A stretch of 64,000 nt of DNA. Origin: Methanoculleus receptaculi. GTDB lineage: Archaea; Halobacteriota; Methanomicrobia; Methanomicrobiales; Methanoculleaceae. The position numbers and the translations under genes were made by a program. Within the stretch, counting starts at the first letter, position 1. Every line of letters begins with the position of its first letter. The notes under the pieces are model-generated. The model did no database searches and had not been told where the DNA came from. It was given only the letters and a program-made list of their open reading frames with translations. Below, piece after piece: positions 16,650-25,395 of the stretch. The DNA lies in contig NZ_CP137642.1 of the NCBI RefSeq assembly GCF_033472595.1, positions 310,001 through 374,000 of the forward strand. The letters are read 5' to 3'.

Positions 16650-17252
16650 ATGACCCCGTCTGCTGAACCGCTGGTGGTCAAGGTTGGAGGAAGCCTGTTT
16701 GACCGGGTCGCGTCGCTGCTCGAGATCTTTCTGGAGGCAGGAAGACCGGTGCTTATCGTGCCCGGCGGCGGTATGTTTGCCGACCTCGTCCGTGACCTTG
16801 GGGTCTCCGGGACACCTGCCCACTGGATGGCGGTTGCCGGGATGGAGCAGTTCGGGTGGTACATCGCCTCGCACGGAGTCCAGCCCATATCCTTTGTCAC
16901 GCCGCCGGAGGGGGTTGAGGTTCTCCTCCCCTACTCTGCGCTCCGCGAGACCGATCCCCTCCCCCACACCTGGGACGTCACCTCCGATACCGTCGCCGCC
17001 TGGGTCGCGCAACGTCTCAAGACCGACCTTCTCCTCCTTAAATCGGTCGATGGCATCCAGCGCCGCGGGAGGATTCTGCCCGCTGTCCAGGACCCCTCCC
17101 TTGCCTGTGATGAGGTAGATCCCCTATTCCTCCCCTTCGTCTTCGAGCACGGTCTGCGGGCACTGGTGATCAACGGCAGACACGACGACCGCGTCAGGCA
17201 CGCACTCCGCGGCGAGAGCGTTCTGGGGACGCTCATTGATCCGAGATTTTAA
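16650..17252 (+). CDS. mfnE: Amino acid kinase family protein, probable MfnE of methanofuran synthesis
   Basis: A 200-residue aspartokinase/uridylate kinase-fold protein. VVKVGGSLFD at the N terminus is the phosphate loop. VPGGGMFADLVRD near residue 38, HTWDVTSDTVAAWVAQ near residue 105 and LLLLKSVDGI near 128 complete the nucleotide and substrate pocket. The D-V-T-S-D motif followed by LLLKxVDGI matches my recollection of MfnE, which phosphorylates aminomethyl-furanmethanol phosphate on the way to methanofuran. It is shorter than uridylate kinase. The assignment among amino acid kinases is by motif only. It reads away from the PLD-like gene. Confidence 0.65.
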   Translation: MTPSAEPLVVKVGGSLFDRVASLLEIFLEAGRPVLIVPGGGMFADLVRDLGVSGTPAHWMAVAGMEQFGWYIASHGVQPISFVTPPEGVEVLLPYSALRETDPLPHTWDVTSDTVAAWVAQRLKTDLLLLKSVDGIQRRGRILPAVQDPSLACDEVDPLFLPFVFEHGLRALVINGRHDDRVRHALRGESVLGTLIDPRF

Positions 17253-17297
17253 CTTCCGTGGCGGCGACATGATAGGATAAGATTCGAGGAAACAACG

Positions 17298-17462
17298 ATG
17301 ACAGCAAGAGATCGATGCACCTCCTGCAACGCCACGCTGGCCGAACCGGGTTCCACCTGGTTCCCCTGCCCCGTGTGCGGCTACGAGATCAACCGGTGCC
17401 ACCGGTGCAGGGAGCAGAGCATAGAGTATGTATGCCCGAAATGCGGGTTCCGGGGGCCATAA
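17298..17462 (+). CDS. Short zinc-ribbon protein preceding EF-1 beta
   Basis: A 54-residue protein with four CxxC-type knuckles: CTSC, CPVC, CHRC and CPKC. These suggest two zinc sites. Haloarchaea and methanogens carry this kind of small zinc-finger gene directly before the translation elongation factor 1-beta gene, as here: the stop TAA (17460-17462) is two bases before the next ATG. It likely works with translation or RNA, but its role is not known to me. The ATG follows GAGGAAAC by a few bases. Confidence 0.85.
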   Translation: MTARDRCTSCNATLAEPGSTWFPCPVCGYEINRCHRCREQSIEYVCPKCGFRGP

Positions 17463-17464
17463 CA

Positions 17465-17719
17465 ATGGGAAACGTAGCTCTCATACTGAAGCTAATGCCA
17501 GAATCTCCCGACGTCGACCGCGAAGCGCTCAAAGAAGCCATCAGGGCGGCTGTGACCGTCGATGATATCCAGGAAGAGCCGATCGGGTTCGGGCTTGTGG
17601 CGCTGAAAGTCGCCGTCGTTGTTCCGGACAGGGGTGGGGCACCCGATGAGGTCGAGGCAGTGCTCCGGAAGATAGAGGGCGTCGGAAGCGCCGATATCAT
17701 CGAATCCACACTTGTGTGA
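17465..17719 (+). CDS. ef1b: Translation elongation factor 1-beta (aEF-1B)
   Basis: An 84-residue guanine nucleotide exchange factor for EF-1alpha. It matches the archaeal stand-alone domain: VALILKLMPESPDVD at the start, EEPIGFGLVALKVAVVVPD in the middle, and the VLRKIEGVGSADIIE helix-strand near the end. The length is typical. ATG 17465 was chosen because the longer frame belongs to the zinc-ribbon gene in another frame. It is the second gene of a two-gene unit. Confidence 0.92.
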   Translation: MGNVALILKLMPESPDVDREALKEAIRAAVTVDDIQEEPIGFGLVALKVAVVVPDRGGAPDEVEAVLRKIEGVGSADIIESTLV

Positions 17720-17740
17720 GTGCGGGCTCCTGAAAAACTC

Positions 17741-18706
17741 CTATTTTAACGGTTTAAGGTCTGCCTCAAGCCGCTCCATCACCTCGTCGGTGAGGTTGCG
17801 GATCTTCTCGACAGACTCGCGGAACCCGGCAACCTCGTCCTCCTCGATTCGGATAGGCACCGGAAAGACACCTTCACGGTTTATGCGAGCCGGAACACCT
17901 ATGCAGACGTCGCCGATCCCGTGGATCTCACTTCTGATGTAACTTGAGACAGTGAGGATACGGTTCTCGTTCCCAAGGATCGTCCTTACGAGGGTTGCTA
18001 TTGCTTCCCCGGGCCCGTAGACGGTGGCGCCCTTGTCCCTGATGATTGCTTCGCCGCTTGTCCTTACGGTCTCGATCATCTCCTGCTTTGGCAAACCGGA
18101 GAAGGTGGGCAGGTTACTTATCTGGATACCGCCGATTGTCGTGGCCGACCAGAGCGGGACCATGCTGTTGCCGTGCTCGCCGATGATACGTGTATGCACT
18201 TCGCTGACGTGAACCCGGAAATAGTGTGCAATCAGCGATTTCAGGCGCATGGAGTCCAGATGCGTCCCGAGGCCAAAGACCTGCCTTGGCTGGAGACCCG
18301 AGTACTTCAGGGCAACGGCGGTCATGACATCTACGGGGTTTGTGACCAGGAATAGAATGGTATCGGGCGATGAACGGCCGATGGTCGCGGCGGCGTCAGC
18401 AACGATCTTTGCGTTCTCAAACGCGAGATCGTTCCTGTCCTGACCGGGACGGCGAGGCACCCCTGCTGCACAGATGACTATATCAGAACCCTTTGCATCA
18501 AAAAGGCCTGTACTGTACGAGAGATGGACATCGTTTCCCCGTGCAGCGAACGAATCAGACAGATCCCGGCAACACCCGGCCAGGAAGTTTTCACGGCCGG
18601 GCCTCCCGACAAGCAGCATCTCGCTGACGTGCGGGATCTCGGATATGGCGTGTGCTGCAAACATCCCGACGTTCCCTGTAGCCCCGAGAATCGTTACTTT
18701 TGCCAT
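17741..18706 (-). CDS. mdh: Malate dehydrogenase (LDH/MDH superfamily)
   Basis: A 321-residue NAD(P)-dependent dehydrogenase interconverting malate and oxaloacetate. VTILGATGNVGMFAA is the dinucleotide loop. VGRPGR near residue 40, LFLVTNPVDVMTAVAL near 120 and IIGEHGNSMVPLWSA near 175 (catalytic His) follow. The GRPGR substrate-loop context fits archaeal MDH better than lactate dehydrogenase. The ATG at 18706 was chosen because the fold begins there; the frame upstream runs through the SRP RNA gene and is not coding. The start is only 13 bases after the SRP RNA 3' end, and no clear ribosome-binding site precedes it. It may be read from the same transcript. Confidence 0.88.
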   Translation of the reverse strand: MAKVTILGATGNVGMFAAHAISEIPHVSEMLLVGRPGRENFLAGCCRDLSDSFAARGNDVHLSYSTGLFDAKGSDIVICAAGVPRRPGQDRNDLAFENAKIVADAAATIGRSSPDTILFLVTNPVDVMTAVALKYSGLQPRQVFGLGTHLDSMRLKSLIAHYFRVHVSEVHTRIIGEHGNSMVPLWSATTIGGIQISNLPTFSGLPKQEMIETVRTSGEAIIRDKGATVYGPGEAIATLVRTILGNENRILTVSSYIRSEIHGIGDVCIGVPARINREGVFPVPIRIEEDEVAGFRESVEKIRNLTDEVMERLEADLKPLK

Positions 18707-18719
18707 AGAGATCGCCGCT

Positions 18720-19026
18720 GGGGACACGTCCTCGGTCGACCGTGCGCGCAAGCATTCACCGCTGCATCCCTTCTCCACCCCGCAACCCCATGGGCGCCGA
18801 ACGTCCGCGGTAAGTCTGCTCCCTTCCGGGCCTGGACCGGTGCCCGCGGCAAAAGGTCGCCGCCCCCTCCGGGGCTTTGATCCCTTTCCGCCGACCTCAT
18901 GGGACGAGGCTTCTACGTCGGGATACAGCGGATCCTGCAGGCCGCTGCGGCCTTCCTCGGACTTCGCCCCCCGCTTGACGGCGGTTTCGGGTAACAGGTG
19001 ACGCCGAGCCACCCGGGCTAGTCCCC
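18720..19026 (-). ncRNA. ffs: Signal recognition particle 7S RNA
   Basis: About 307 nucleotides on the minus strand. The SRP54-binding helix 8 is clear at 18838-18814: GGTCCAGGCCCGGAAGGGAG carries the GGAA tetraloop, followed by GCAGAC. The Alu-domain sequence GGCTCGGCGTCACCTGTTAC is near the 5' end, at about 19010-18990. The ends are set by pairing of 5' GGGGAC (19026-19021) with 3' GTCCCC (18725-18720), the archaeal helix 1. A TATA box lies 26 bases upstream. The RNA scaffolds SRP19 and SRP54 for co-translational membrane targeting. Exact ends are approximate. Confidence 0.93.
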
Positions 19027-19040
19027 GTAGGTAGTTGAGT

Positions 19041-20057
19041 CTACGGGATAAAAATACCTCCGCCCACCCTGCTCTGCCAGGCACGTGCAATCCGCGCAAC
19101 CCTGCTGGAATCCTCTTTCCCGAAGAGATCGAGGGCGGTAAGATCGATCTCTGGCGGCAGGACGGCCGGAAGGCATCGCAGATCCGCCTGGTAGACCCTG
19201 GAACCTTCCGCACTCGCAACAGGGACTGGTTCCCTGGCTACAGGAGACCTCCGGAGGTCATTGTAGGAGCGGTAGAACTTAACCTCCCCGATCCCGAGCG
19301 CCTCTCGGTTGACCTGGATGTTGTGGGCGGTCCAGTAAGCCGCGGCGTACCAGGCATCGCTGTAGATTACGCACTCCACACCAGCGAGAGAGGCTGCAAG
19401 CCCGAGTGTCCCTGGCCCGGAGCAGGCGTCGACGAACGTCCGGGGGTGTTGACGGCTGATCTGGCGTTCAAGCGAGAGAATCTTCTCGTTGCGGTCCCGC
19501 GGAAACTCGATGTGCAGCACCGACTGCTGTTTGTAGACAACTATTGGTCCCGCCCTGGTGGGGAAGACATCTGCCCGGACGTCGCATCCTGCAAGAAGGG
19601 TATGCTCGAGGGGCTCCAGGCCGGTGTCCCTGATCCCCGGCGTCCCGTCCGCCGTCCGGACGACTCCCCGAACCTCCGGGACACCGGATACCAGACGTCT
19701 GGCCGTCCGCTCCCCGACCTCTCGGGAGAGGAGGAGGAGCGAGCCCGGCGAGAGGTAAGGCGGGTTTCTCATGGCGAATCCGGGGTTTACGAGCGGCGTT
19801 CCGAGAGCTGCGAGCGGTTCGGTGCCGGCAAGATCGCCCTCATCTACCATCACACGATATATATGGGCAAAGACCTCATCGATGAACCGCCGCCCGCAGG
19901 TCGGGCAGGGTTCTGCTGTATCGATATCTGGCGGCGGGCTCCGCTTGTCGTAGATGAGACCCATACAGTCGGGGCAGGGGTCAAACCGCCCTGGCAGTTT
20001 CGCAAGAACCGTCGATGCGTCTTCGACGCAGTCGTGCCCGCAGACGGGGCAACTCAT
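19041..20057 (-). CDS. SAM-dependent methyltransferase-like protein with N-terminal zinc knuckles
   Basis: A 338-residue protein. The N-terminal 60 residues contain four CxxC pairs (CPVC, CPDC and CPTC among them) that should bind zinc. The C-terminal half has a glycine-rich motif, FVDACSGPGTLGLAASLAGV, like motif I of class I SAM methyltransferases, followed by YSDAWYAAAYWTAHNIQVN (motif II/III region). No NPPY catalytic motif follows in the C-terminal half, though MRNPPYLSPGS occurs near residue 96. It looks like a Methanomicrobiales-specific family; the substrate is unknown. Its 3' end contains the SRP RNA promoter. Confidence 0.65.
   Translation of the reverse strand: MSCPVCGHDCVEDASTVLAKLPGRFDPCPDCMGLIYDKRSPPPDIDTAEPCPTCGRRFIDEVFAHIYRVMVDEGDLAGTEPLAALGTPLVNPGFAMRNPPYLSPGSLLLLSREVGERTARRLVSGVPEVRGVVRTADGTPGIRDTGLEPLEHTLLAGCDVRADVFPTRAGPIVVYKQQSVLHIEFPRDRNEKILSLERQISRQHPRTFVDACSGPGTLGLAASLAGVECVIYSDAWYAAAYWTAHNIQVNREALGIGEVKFYRSYNDLRRSPVAREPVPVASAEGSRVYQADLRCLPAVLPPEIDLTALDLFGKEDSSRVARIARAWQSRVGGGIFIP
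19048..19056 (-). promoter_or_regulatory. TATA box of the SRP RNA gene
   Basis: On the minus strand TATTTTTAT is centred 26 bases before the predicted RNA 5' end at 19026. It lies inside the last codons (Gly-Ile-Phe-Ile-Pro) of the upstream methyltransferase-like gene. Confidence 0.65.
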
Positions 20058-20179
20058 ACCGATGCATTGGAACTCCCGCTATATAGGTGTTTCAGGGATG
20101 AGTCTGCCGCGCGGGTATAGTTATACCTCCAGGGGGAGAGATAGATGGAAGAATTCCTGTTCCGGCAGGGGGCCTGTGA

Positions 20180-21613
20180 GTGGATCTATCGGTATTGAGA
20201 TGGATTATCCTTCCCCTAAACGTCATATTCGCCATAATCATCGTCTTCTTCGAGCGCAAGGAGCCAACGGAGACTATAGCCTGGCTGGTTGTCCTCTTCC
20301 TTCTGCCCCCTGTCGGGTTCGTGCTCTACCTGCTGCTCGGCCAGAACTATACCCGGCAGAGGATGTTCGTAGTAAAGGAGCGCGAGGACCGCTCCTTTCT
20401 CCAGGAGATCTTCGCAGAACAGCAGAGGACATTTGTCGGCGACAATTACCGGTGCACCTCACCCGAGGTAGAGAGATTCAATAAAACCGTATCCCTCCTG
20501 CTCCAGAATAGCCAGGCCTACCTGACCGGTGGGAACCGGGTGGGTGTATTCACGCGGGGCGAGGATAAGTTCGAGGCGCTCTTTGCCGCGATCGGAGAGG
20601 CGCGTCACCACATCCATATGGAGTACTTCATCATCAACAACGATGACCTGGGGCGGGCGGTTGTCCACGCGCTTGCAGAGAAGGCGCGACAGGGTGTTGA
20701 GGTCCGTCTCCTGATCGATACCATGGGGTCGCTCCGGGGAGGCGGGTCACGGGCGGCATTCAGGGAACTGACAGACGCAGGAGGGAAGATCGGGGAGTTC
20801 TTCCCATCAATCTACCGTGTCAACTACCGTAATCACCGCAAAATCGCCGTCATCGACGGTGTTGCGGGGTTTATAGGGGGTTTCAACATTGGAAACGATT
20901 ACCTGGGTGATGGCCCGCTCGGCTACTGGCGCGACACGACGCTCCAGATCAGCGGGCCGGCCGCCTGGGCGCTCCAGCTCAGGTTCGTTCTCGACTGGAA
21001 CTACACAACCGGCGAGGGGCTGAGACTGAACCCCCGCTACTTCCCCTCTCCTGGCGCTCCTGGCAGGACACCCGTCCAGATCGCCTCCAGCGGCCCGGAT
21101 ACCCGGTGGAGCCCGATTAAAGAGGGTTACATCAGCCTGATCAACTCCGCCAGGAAGTCCGTGTACATCCAGACACCCTACTTCATACCGGACGAGAGCG
21201 TCATCGATGCGCTCAGGATAGCGGCGCTCTCGGGGGTCGATGTCCGGATCATGATCCCCTGCAAGCCCGACCATATCTTCGTCTACTGGGCAACCCTCTC
21301 GTTCATCGGGGAGATCCTCGAGGCGGGGGGGCGGGCCTACACCTACGATGCCGGGTTTCTCCACGCAAAGACGATCGTCGTCGATGGGGAAGCGGGCTCT
21401 GTCGGGAGCGCGAACTGGGATGTCCGGAGTTTCCGTCTGAACTTCGAGGCAAACGCGTTCTTCTACGACGCGGCCGTTGGCGCCCGGCTTGCAGCGGCGT
21501 TTGAGGCGGATCTCAACGTCAGCACCGAGATCACGCTGGAAGGCTACCGGGCGCGCCCTCTCGGCGTCCGGATGAAGGAATCGATCTCACGTCTCTTCTC
21601 ACCGCTGGCATGA
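20180..21613 (+). CDS. cls: Cardiolipin synthase (bacterial-type, PLD superfamily)
   Basis: The 477-residue protein has two N-terminal membrane helices (residues 6-25 and 36-55), typical of bacterial Cls. Two HKD phospholipase D motifs follow: NHRKIAVIDGVAGFIGGFNI near residue 218 and HAKTIVVDGEAGSVGSANWD near residue 395. It would join phospholipid headgroups with glycerol; in methanogens the product would be an archaeal cardiolipin analogue. The GTG at 20180 follows GGGGG by about seven bases. The gene lies apart from other lipid genes. The bacterial form suggests old transfer, as in several archaeal lineages. Confidence 0.87.
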   Translation: MDLSVLRWIILPLNVIFAIIIVFFERKEPTETIAWLVVLFLLPPVGFVLYLLLGQNYTRQRMFVVKEREDRSFLQEIFAEQQRTFVGDNYRCTSPEVERFNKTVSLLLQNSQAYLTGGNRVGVFTRGEDKFEALFAAIGEARHHIHMEYFIINNDDLGRAVVHALAEKARQGVEVRLLIDTMGSLRGGGSRAAFRELTDAGGKIGEFFPSIYRVNYRNHRKIAVIDGVAGFIGGFNIGNDYLGDGPLGYWRDTTLQISGPAAWALQLRFVLDWNYTTGEGLRLNPRYFPSPGAPGRTPVQIASSGPDTRWSPIKEGYISLINSARKSVYIQTPYFIPDESVIDALRIAALSGVDVRIMIPCKPDHIFVYWATLSFIGEILEAGGRAYTYDAGFLHAKTIVVDGEAGSVGSANWDVRSFRLNFEANAFFYDAAVGARLAAAFEADLNVSTEITLEGYRARPLGVRMKESISRLFSPLA

Positions 21614-21621
21614 GATGCCGC

Positions 21622-22488
21622 TCAACGACCCAGTCGCTCCTGGACGAAGTTCCGGATCCTGGGGAGTTCCTGCTCCCACCGGGCCTGAAGGATGGGGAGG
21701 GTGTAGGGGAGGTGGTGCGGGAGGACAGCGGTCGCCATTATTGCTTTCTCGGCGAGCGGACGTTCACGCCCGATGACGACCGTCTCTCTATTCCGGATTG
21801 CGTCAAGGAACTCATCGACGGTATCGGCCTCAGCACAGGTGACGACCCCGCCCAGTTCGTGGAGGAGATGCCCGTCAGTCCCCCCCGTCCGCCCCAGACC
21901 ATGGGTGGCGGCAAGCCTCACAGCCTTCAGGTTATGGGTCCTGGCCATCCCGCCGCAGATCACCTCGAACGCATCCAGGCGGGAGAAGACCTCTTCCCCG
22001 ATACAACTGCCCATCACACAACGTTCGACCCCCCTGTTCAGGAAAGAGTAGCCGCAGGGGTGCGCCTCGGCGGCAATACAGGCGTAGTCTTCCCGGCGAT
22101 CCAGGATCTCCTGCGTATCGAGGCGTATCGCTGTGAAAGGACCATCTCTTCGGCTTCTCTCGATGTGCCGCCGGTAGAAGTCCCGAAGATCGGATACCGA
22201 GTAGAAGTAGAGGAGGATGTGCGGGCCGTCGTTGGCGCTGACCTCGATCCCGGGGATCAGGGGGACTCCCATACCCTCTCGTTGTGCCTCGACAACGCCA
22301 CCTATCTGGTTGTGGTCGGTGATCGCAAGCCCGATACCCTGCTCTGCCGCAAGTCTCAGCGCATCCTGCACACGGGTGGCGGAGTCGGAGTAGCAGGTGT
22401 GGAAGTGGAGGTCTGCCGGGAGATACCCGAGACGCCGGATCTCCCGGGGCAGGGGTCTTTCGAATACGATGTCCCTGTAGTAAAGCAT
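21622..22488 (-). CDS. PHP-domain metal-dependent phosphoesterase
   Basis: A 288-residue PHP protein. The first metal motif DLHFHTCYSD is at residues 26-35, ITDHNQ near 55, GIEVSANDG near 80, an AHPCG motif near 145 and GGTDGHLL near 205. These match the four PHP metal-binding motifs. Family members hydrolyse phosphate esters or 3'-phosphoadenosine nucleotides, but the substrate cannot be told here. It converges on cls, with eight bases between the stops. The start ATG at 22488 follows an upstream TATA-poor region. Confidence 0.82.
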   Translation of the reverse strand: MLYYRDIVFERPLPREIRRLGYLPADLHFHTCYSDSATRVQDALRLAAEQGIGLAITDHNQIGGVVEAQREGMGVPLIPGIEVSANDGPHILLYFYSVSDLRDFYRRHIERSRRDGPFTAIRLDTQEILDRREDYACIAAEAHPCGYSFLNRGVERCVMGSCIGEEVFSRLDAFEVICGGMARTHNLKAVRLAATHGLGRTGGTDGHLLHELGGVVTCAEADTVDEFLDAIRNRETVVIGRERPLAEKAIMATAVLPHHLPYTLPILQARWEQELPRIRNFVQERLGR

Positions 22489-22580
22489 GGGTGGTCTATC
22501 TGATCAGCGTTAGGTGCTCCAGGACGAAAAAATGTTCCCCTGATAGAGTAGAGGGTGGAGGCGGGCGTTACCCGAACCTC

Positions 22581-23222
22581 TCAGTCGGTCTGAGACTCCT
22601 CAGGTGCCACCAATTTCTCTGTGATATCCTCCTTCGATGACCTGGAGAGGTAGCGATCCCCGGCAATTGCAACGATGATCGCGCCGATCAGGACGAAGAT
22701 CATATCCAGCATGGTGTCATCAAGCCCGTGCTGGAGGTCTGTCCCCAGGAAGGTGTCAAAGACCCATTCATAGATCTCCCAGAACGCCCCCGTCGCCATC
22801 GCGGCGATGACTATGAACCCGACGATCATCCAGCGGGAGAGGTTCAGCCTGCTGAACCGGTCGAGCAGCAGAACGGCGACAAAGGCGAGCACCGAGACGG
22901 TCATCCCCGAGACAAAGTGGGCAACCTTGTCATAGTAGGGGTAGTAGAGCATGTAGAACCCCCGGATCTCGCCGGCGATATGAAGGTAGAGCGAGATTGC
23001 AATCAGTAGATTGACCTGCCAGGGGAGGGTGATGCTCAACCGGCGGGTGACAATGGTTGGAACCAGCGTTAAACCAAGCCCAAGTGCACCGGTGAAGACC
23101 TGCGAGTATTCCCCGAGCGAGAGCGCTATTAGAACGTTCACTGCTATGAGCGACTGGAAGAGATAGGCGAGGTACAGCCCGAGAGGCCTCTTCATAGAGA
23201 TCATTTTTGGACGGGGTTTCAT
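22581..23222 (-). CDS. DUF2238/YjdF-like integral membrane protein
   Basis: About 205-213 residues with six hydrophobic segments. The conserved family signature is visible: YDKVAHFVSGMTVSV near residue 100 and GAFWEIYEWVFDTFLGTDLQ near 147, followed by GLDDTMLDMIF, which together place His, Glu and Asp at the membrane face. The function of this family is unknown. Starts at 23222, 23204 or 23195 are all possible; the last gives MKRPLGLYL. It is followed in the same direction from 23816 by another small membrane gene, so they may form a unit. Confidence 0.7.
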   Translation of the reverse strand: MKPRPKMISMKRPLGLYLAYLFQSLIAVNVLIALSLGEYSQVFTGALGLGLTLVPTIVTRRLSITLPWQVNLLIAISLYLHIAGEIRGFYMLYYPYYDKVAHFVSGMTVSVLAFVAVLLLDRFSRLNLSRWMIVGFIVIAAMATGAFWEIYEWVFDTFLGTDLQHGLDDTMLDMIFVLIGAIIVAIAGDRYLSRSSKEDITEKLVAPEESQTD

Positions 23223-23255
23223 AAAAACACCTTCGCCATCCCGAACCGACTGGAT

Positions 23256-23816
23256 CTACCACTCAAAAAACCGGATATCGATCTCCGCAAGTTTCCGGTA
23301 GATTAGGTATTTTCGTAACCCGTGGCGGTAGTCGTACACAATGTACTCGTAGGTGTCCCAGATCGTCACCCAGTTAAGGATCGTAAGGAGACCGGCAAGC
23401 ATCGTCATGATGAAACCCCGGAAGTAACCTATAAAGACATAGAAGAAGAGGATGGCTATACCGGCGTTTATCGCGGCGATGAGAATACTGGCCTTGCCCT
23501 CGCGGCGTGATACCCTTCTCTCGTTCTCGAGGTCGCGCAACCGGAATGTGTAGTGGTGGCGCACCGCCTCCGGGATGAGGAAGGCCTCTTCCGGGGAGAG
23601 AGAACCACGCGGCAGGCCCACGGCAATACCGGCGACCCTCCTCGGATCATGGCCGTCGATGTATCTGACGATGAACAATTCAGCAAATTCGGTGAGTTCC
23701 TGCGCGGGGAGGGGGTATGGATCGCCAGCGTCCAGGAGCTGGTCCTTTGACTTGAAATGAAACTCTATCTCTGCCCCCAGATCCATCTCATTCGTGACAA
23801 CACGGACTTCCTGCAT
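23256..23816 (-). CDS. Hypothetical protein with two membrane helices
   Basis: A 186-residue protein. The N-terminal half is soluble and mixed (residues 1-105, including a pattern ELFIVRYIDGHDPRRVAGIA). Two adjacent membrane helices follow at about 110-150 (ILIAAINAGIAILFFYVFI, then FIMTMLAGLLTILNWVTIW) with a basic tail containing DYRHGLRKYLIYRKL. I do not recognise a family. It precedes the DUF2238-like gene by 33 bases and may be co-transcribed. The start at 23816 gives MQEVRVVTNE. Confidence 0.6.
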   Translation of the reverse strand: MQEVRVVTNEMDLGAEIEFHFKSKDQLLDAGDPYPLPAQELTEFAELFIVRYIDGHDPRRVAGIAVGLPRGSLSPEEAFLIPEAVRHHYTFRLRDLENERRVSRREGKASILIAAINAGIAILFFYVFIGYFRGFIMTMLAGLLTILNWVTIWDTYEYIVYDYRHGLRKYLIYRKLAEIDIRFFEW

Positions 23817-24326
23817 CCCCCACCCCGGACAGCCGGTGATCCCGGCAGAGACTCTACCCGAAGATAACTGAGTTGCTATCGGATATATCTATGATTCCGG
23901 ACACAGTGCTTGCGAGGCAGTAGAAGAGATTCTCACATCACCAGGCATTGATTGATCGTTGAGCGCGCGCAATCCTGCCTGGATGGAGTCCATCAGGTCA
24001 GAGATCAGGACTGTAAACTCGCCGCATTTTCCCGGCAGTATCTCCGGCGCCTATCAAACCTCTTCAGCGGCAGCCTCGAGTGCGTGAGGGGGCGGGTGGC
24101 AGTGAGTGGAGATCCCCCCACAAACGCCCTGCCGGTGCCGGAAACAGCGTCCCGCGGGACAGTTAGATGAGACCGCAACAGGACCGCCCGCTCCCCCGAG
24201 ACTGTATCGATGGAGAATCACCATCCGGGGTGGGGCTGACGGGGAAGGAGCGTTTCATCCCCTCCCTGGCGGTTGGGCCCCTTCTATCGACCAACCCCGC
24301 CAGCCGACCGCACCAGGACCCGGCAT
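23817..24326. other. Intergenic region without recognised content
   Basis: About 510 bases between the two membrane-protein genes. Open frames here are short, shift between strands and show no motif. No tRNA-like T-loop, CRISPR repeat or IS terminal repeat is seen. The proximal part (23875-23895) is AT-rich and may hold the promoter of the gene ending at 23256. Confidence 0.4.
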
Positions 24327-25352
24327 TCACTCCTCCGCGCTGCTGTTCCCGATCAGCTCCCCCATCCACCGGGTCTCCTCCCAGCTCTCAAGGAAGAGTT
24401 TCACCGCGATGGTCAGCGGTATCGCAAGGAAGACCCCGACCGCCCCCAGGATGAAACCCCAGAAGACAACCGAGAAGAGGACGACGAACGGTGAGAGGTT
24501 GAGTTCGCGCCCGGCCATCCGGGGAAGAACCAGGTTCTCGGCAGCGGAGTCTATGAGGGATATGACGACGATGACCGTCGCCGCTCCGGCCGGCCCGAAC
24601 TCGATCAGGGCAAGAAGGGTGGGAGGGATCGCCGCGATGACCAGACCGATATAAGGGACGTAACTCAGGATGAAGGCGATGAAACCCCAGAGCACGGCAA
24701 AGTCGACCCCGAGGACGGCCAGGAATAGCCCGGTCCCCACGCCGGTGATGAGGTTCACCTTTGTCCTGACAAGGACGTAGTCGATGAGGAAACTGCCAGA
24801 CTGTGCCAGGTGCCGGTAGAGAGAGGTATCCGCGCCAATGTATCGCTCGAGAGCACCCGCAAGACGCGGCGCCTCGAGGAGGAGGAAACCCATCCCGACA
24901 AAGATCAGGAAAACATCGATGGCGATGTTGCCGACCCCGCGGGCGATCCCGGCCACCTGCTGGATCAGGAAACCCTGGTCGATGTAGTCCCATATCGTGA
25001 AACTGCCGATATCGATGCCGTAATCGGCCAGGACGGTCATCTGCTCGAGGAGGCTCTCCCTGTACTGTGGCAGGGAACGGATAAACCCGGCAAACGCCAC
25101 ACCCAGAAAGGCTACCGCCGCGGCGAAGAGCCCGATCAGACCGGCGACCACCGCGGCGGCGGCGATGACCGGAGGGGCGCCGCGGCGGGTCAGCCACTTC
25201 ATCAGGGGCGCGGTGATCATGGCAAAGAAGATAGCGACGAGAAGCGGCGCAAGGATGGGGGTTGCCGCACGGATTCCCGCAAGCACTATAACAACAGCCG
25301 CCGCGATCATCGCGATACGGGCTGGGGGGGGGAGGTTTCCAGCAGTCTTCAC
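24327..25352 (-). CDS. AI-2E family (PerM-type) transporter
   Basis: A 341-residue membrane protein of the AI-2E transporter superfamily. N-terminal helices (IAMIAAAVVIVLAGI, ILAPLLVAIFFAMITAPL) and the C-terminal conserved block SYVPYIGLVIAAIPPTLLAL near residue 235 are characteristic. So is ENLVLPRMAGRELNLSPFVV near 278. The family includes exporters and Na+/H+ antiporters; despite the name, autoinducer transport is not implied. The length is normal. Its 5' side faces a thiC fragment at 25396. Confidence 0.85.
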   Translation of the reverse strand: MKTAGNLPPPARIAMIAAAVVIVLAGIRAATPILAPLLVAIFFAMITAPLMKWLTRRGAPPVIAAAAVVAGLIGLFAAAVAFLGVAFAGFIRSLPQYRESLLEQMTVLADYGIDIGSFTIWDYIDQGFLIQQVAGIARGVGNIAIDVFLIFVGMGFLLLEAPRLAGALERYIGADTSLYRHLAQSGSFLIDYVLVRTKVNLITGVGTGLFLAVLGVDFAVLWGFIAFILSYVPYIGLVIAAIPPTLLALIEFGPAGAATVIVVISLIDSAAENLVLPRMAGRELNLSPFVVLFSVVFWGFILGAVGVFLAIPLTIAVKLFLESWEETRWMGELIGNSSAEE

Positions 25353-25395
25353 AGGAACGGTATAAGCGCTCCAGGAAGAAAGACCTTTTCAGACG

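Noticed and set aside
18720-19219. Upstream extension of the malate dehydrogenase frame to 492 residues
   Set aside because: The extra codons lie over the SRP RNA gene and do not look like protein; the dehydrogenase fold begins at 18706.
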